Shown: positions 61,360 through 64,000 of the stretch, in pieces | Layout of the letters: each line of letters opens with the position of its first letter | Position numbering within the stretch: the stretch's first letter is position 1 | Assembly: GCA_026239495.1 (NCBI GenBank) | Contig: CP110830.1 | Span: forward strand, 434,001 to 498,000 | Direction of reading: 5' to 3' | Length of the DNA stretch: 64,000 bases | Origin: Spiroplasma phoeniceum | GTDB taxonomy: Bacteria > Bacillota_I > Bacilli_A > Mycoplasmatales > Mycoplasmataceae | The notes under the pieces: generated by a model | What the model was told of the DNA's origin: nothing | Databases searched by the model: none | The model's input: the letters and a program-made list of their open reading frames with translations, nothing else | Made by a program: the position numbers and the translations under genes

Positions 61360-62403
61360 ATGGAAATTTTAAATAAATATGTTCAATTAGATGATACGCT
61401 AGAATTAGAAAAGTATAAAAATAATGTTTTTATTTTGTTTCGTAGTGATTATATTATTCCTGGTAGTTATGATAGTTTTAAACGAGTTCCCAGAATAGTT
61501 GGATATTGACCAAAAGAAAAAAATGTTGAGTTATATAATCCAAAAACAAAAAGAATTGCAGCGGGTGCAATACTTTCAATGAGTGATGTAAAAGAAATTA
61601 TGGAATCAAAGTCGTTCCAAAATTATTTTAAAAATTATGATATTTATTTATCAGCTTTTATAATAGAACAAAATGAAAAAAAATATTTTAATGCACAAGT
61701 AGTCAAAGATAGAATTGCACAAGAAAAAGATGAAAAATTAGCAAAGGAAAAAGAAAAAAATAATCAATATAAAATAATTTTAAATCAAAATGACAAAACA
61801 GTTACAGAAATTAATAATTTATGCTTACTTTTAGTAAATGAATTATTTCATAAAATATTTTGAGAATCAAATGCTGCTAAAAATGGATATTTTAAATTAT
61901 TTTCTTCAGTTCAAAAATTATTAGTTCAAAATCTAATGTGAATATTTTATAGTCACCCACGAATTAATAAACTACCACAGTTATCATTTTTAAAATCTAA
62001 TATTTTTAAATATTGATATAATAATCTTTTTTGAGAGTGCTCATTGTATTATATTAATGAATTAAATTATGAAATCACTTCTTCTTTTAAACAAGAACTA
62101 TTAATTAATTCTTTTTATAGTAAAATTTACTATTATTTTAATGAATTATTTTCAAATAATGATGTAAAACAAAAATTAAAAGATTCTTATAAAAGTTGAA
62201 GATTAAAAATTAGTAAACTAATTACTATTTGTAATAAATATGGTTATGAAGATGATGATTTTACTTTTAATAGTAAAGTATTAAATACACCTTCAGAAAA
62301 AGATGAACTTATTAATAGCCAATATATTGATGATTCATTTATTAAAAGAACTAAATATTTTGTGTATGAATTATCAAAATTAATTAAATGATATTTAATT
62401 TAA
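61360..62403 (+). CDS. Unknown protein (347 aa)
   Basis: MEILNKYVQLDDTLELEKYK ... FRSDYIIPGSYDSFKRVPR ... YWPKEKNVELYNPKTKRIA, a beta-rich N-terminal domain. A charged helix follows (DRIAQEKDEKLAKEKEKNN). The C-terminal 180 residues are helical and Trp/Tyr-rich (NLMWIFYSHPRINKLPQ, NIFKYWYNNLFWECSLY). No Shine-Dalgarno of note. Member of the transfer region; could be a DNA-processing or entry-exclusion protein. Not recognised. Confidence 0.65.
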
Positions 62404-62418
62404 AAAATAATTTATAAA

Positions 62419-62925
62419 TTATCCCAATTTATTTAAACTCCTGATACTATCTATCTGTGAAAGGAAAACACAAGTAATAATTTCATTTTTACATAAATTT
62501 ATACTAAATATTGATATACTAAAAACTATAGAAAGAATTATATTATTCATTAAAATTAATGATATGTAATTTCCTAATAAAGATATTATTAATGTAGTTA
62601 GTAAACTTGTCAAATTAAATTTCATATTTATTGTATTGTCTTTATTAAAAACATTCCAAGTAACTAAATTAAATATAATACAAAATGAAATTGAAAAGAT
62701 ATAAGAAATAGGTAAGATTAATGGTTTAATAAAAAATGAAAAGTATTCTAATGACAGAAGATAATCATATTGAGATATTATATTTCTTCTAATCATTAAA
62801 TCAGTTAATAAAGGATATAAAAATGCAATTAGAAACAATGTAAACATACTTGTTACAATATAACTTTTGGGAAGCGCATTATTATTAATTCATTTATTAA
62901 ATTTGTGTTTAATTGAACTCTTCAT
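62419..62925 (-). CDS. Multi-TM membrane protein (168 aa)
   Basis: Starts at ATG 62925 behind AAAGGAG. MKSSIKHKFNKWINNN, then about four or five membrane helices (SMFTLFLIAFLYPLLTD; FFIKPLILPISYIFSISFC; LTSLLTTLIISLLGNYISLI; IILSIVFSISIFSIN). The only plasmid-region gene on the minus strand; its upstream contains a broken form of the repeated leader. It may be an exclusion or immunity protein. Function unknown. Confidence 0.7.
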
Positions 62926-62931
62926 CAAAAA

Positions 62932-63058
62932 TCTCCTTTCACTTATTGAACAATATGTTCCAGCATATTGTTTTTTTCTTTTTAATTGATTATTTTGATA
63001 CATTTGGAAATAATATGTTATCTAAATCCATAAATATCCTATCCGAAGTGGTACTTAA
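62932..63058 (-). promoter_or_regulatory. Interrupted repeated leader (reverse)
   Basis: On the minus strand CACTTCGGATAGGATATTTATG (63033-63054 region) is followed about 85 nt later by GTGAAAGGAG and the ATG at 62925. The core and the RBS half of the leader are both present but separated by DNA containing a CAATATG...CATATTG hairpin. This suggests that the core alone can act, e.g. as a -10. Confidence 0.6.
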
Positions 63059-63114
63059 AGTCAAGAAACCATCTAGACTCAATTACGATATAATTTATTA
63101 AAGAGGCAAATAAT

Positions 63115-63294
63115 ATGAAATCAAACAGAAATAATAAAAATGTTATAAATAAAAAATATATTAAAGCAAATTGATATGCATGAATTATTGAATTTTTAAA
63201 TAAAGCAGATATAATGAGACTTCAAATATGTGAAGTGTCTAGCAAAATGATCTTTTATAATGAAATAATTGAGGAGAAAAAAGTTAAGTTATAA
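63115..63294 (+). CDS. Small basic protein (59 aa)
   Basis: MKSNRNNKNVINKKYIKANW YAWIIEFLNKADIMRLQICE ... EEKKVKL. A TATAAT-like element (63085-63092) is 25 nt upstream, divergent from the membrane protein gene; RBS AGAGG. Unknown. Confidence 0.6.
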
Positions 63295-63424
63295 ACCGCC
63301 AGCATTAATAAAACTTGGCCGAAGTGCTAGTGGCAAAATATTTTATGGTATTAACAATGATTTATTACAAGAAGCAATTAATTTTTGAAAAGAAACTTAT
63401 GAAAGCAAATGAATCATAAAGTAG
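63269..63424 (+). CDS. Small protein, uncertain start (about 46-51 aa)
   Basis: The frame reads LSYKPPALIKLGRSASGKIF YGINNDLLQEAINFWKETY ESKWIIK. GAGGAG at 63271-63276 points to TTA at 63284 as start; the upstream TTG 63269 is the alternative. Overlaps the previous gene. UGA-Trp twice. Unknown function. Confidence 0.45.
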
Positions 63425-63438
63425 CTTTAATTAATAGT

Positions 63439-63485
63439 ATGCTTTTTCATATCTTTCGGATAGGATATTCCTACGAAAGAGAGGA
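63439..63485 (+). promoter_or_regulatory. Repeated leader element 9
   Basis: ATGC in place of GTGC, 14 nt, CGGATAGGATATTCCTACGAAAG. Outer stem CTTTCG/CGAAAG kept; inner stem re-registered to TAGGA/TCCTA, again fully paired. RBS GAGAGG. Precedes the TraE-like gene. Confidence 0.82.
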
Positions 63486-63491
63486 ACAAAT

Positions 63492-64000
63492 ATGAATAAA
63501 AATATGATACCTAAAAATATTAAGGCATCTAAATTTCATTTTTGAAGAGGAATTAGTTGAATAGATGTTATCATTGCAGTACTAGTAATTGGTTTTATTT
63601 CTTTAATGGTTTGAGGATTACCATCTTTGTCAACTGCTGGAAAAATTATTATATCAATGATTGCTGTTATGTTAACATTGCCATTAATGTTTCATTGATT
63701 ACCTGGTTTAAAAGGATGGCATGTTTTATTTTTAATGTTTAAATATGTTTTTATGCACAAAAAGTATAAAGAGAACACTGCAAATGACACATTAGGATTA
63801 ATTCCATATGAAAAATTAGTTGATAATGCAATTCAAACAAAACTCTTAGACAAAAAAATAAACTGAATAATAGGAATTAAATTAAAAGGATTCAATTTTT
63901 ATCAATTATCATTAGAAAAACAATTAGTTTTAATTGAAGACTTACAAACTGCTTTAAAGGGATTAGATTTTCCAATTCAAATGATGGCAATTAATCGACC
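63492..64000 (+). CDS. traE: TraE/PrgI-VirB4-like conjugation protein, partial
   Basis: 169 codons visible, open at the window edge. N-terminal two membrane helices (WIDVIIAVLVIGFISLMVW; GKIIISMIAVMLTLPLMFHW) followed by GLKGWHVLFLMFKYVFMHKK: a PrgI/VirB3-like head. Then soluble sequence (NWIIGIKLKGFNFYQLSLEK QLVLIEDLQTALKGLDFPIQ) that matches the start of VirB4/TraE ATPases. Expected to power the type IV secretion system; the Walker motifs lie beyond the window. Behind leader 9. Confidence 0.75.

Overview
The window is AT-rich and reads correctly only if UGA codes for Trp. Almost every long gene (uvrC, aspS, the phage capsid, the relaxase, the transposases) crosses in-frame TGA codons where Trp is expected. 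With transposases and prophage remnants of spiroplasma type and plasmid-style conjugation genes, this points to a Spiroplasma chromosome, probably of the Citri clade. Only a minority is housekeeping DNA: uvrC and a DeoR-type regulator (1.3-3.9 kb), a RpiR-type pseudogene (4.3 kb), and a T-box-led hisS-aspS operon (31.2-34.5 kb). No rRNA, tRNA or CRISPR array was seen.

Mobile DNA fills the rest. IS-A is IS5-like, 1070 bp, with a 3-bp target duplication and a transposase needing -1 frameshifting at A7G; there are four near-full-length copies, one nested mosaic copy and several fragments. IS-B is IS1595-like, 1143 bp, with an 8-bp duplication; there are three copies. Also present are an IS3-like element (44.3-45.7 kb), an IS30-type transposase (40.4-41.4 kb), an ISLre2/UPF0236-type transposase (23.9-25.2 kb), and four copies of a 151-bp non-autonomous element with 8-9-bp duplications.

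A prophage of small-tailed-phage type runs from about 7.7 to 23.8 kb. Forward genes are a small conserved protein, a RuvC-like nuclease, an unknown protein split by IS-A, a scaffold-like coiled coil, the major capsid, a hydrophobic virion protein, a connector-like protein, a two-TM protein, a portal-like protein and a tail-like gene broken by a stop and IS-B. On the other strand lie a large terminase, a secreted C39-like cysteine peptidase and an overlapping lipoprotein. Degenerate second (28.6-30.9 kb) and third (34.5-36.2 kb) copies of the left end allow direct comparison.

From 41.6 kb to the end lies an integrated plasmid or conjugative element. It starts with 13-bp tandem repeats and a nucleotide module (dNMP kinase, thymidylate-synthase family enzyme, dUTPase). 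Then come many tiny Cys-rich proteins, a DnaC-like loader, an adenine-methylase-like protein, a DUF4268-type nuclease, a DnaG-like primase, a HUH relaxase and type IV secretion genes (VirB2-like, VirB6/TrbL-like and the start of a PrgI/VirB4 TraE-like gene). Its transcription units share a striking repeated leader: GTGC, 14 nt, then a GGATAGGAT core within an imperfect hairpin whose 3' arm carries the AAGGAG ribosome binding site. There are nine forward copies and one interrupted reverse copy. Many proteins behind it end in Arg-stop, and several stop codons lie inside terminator hairpins. I consider this leader/stop-codon architecture the most interesting undescribed feature of the window.
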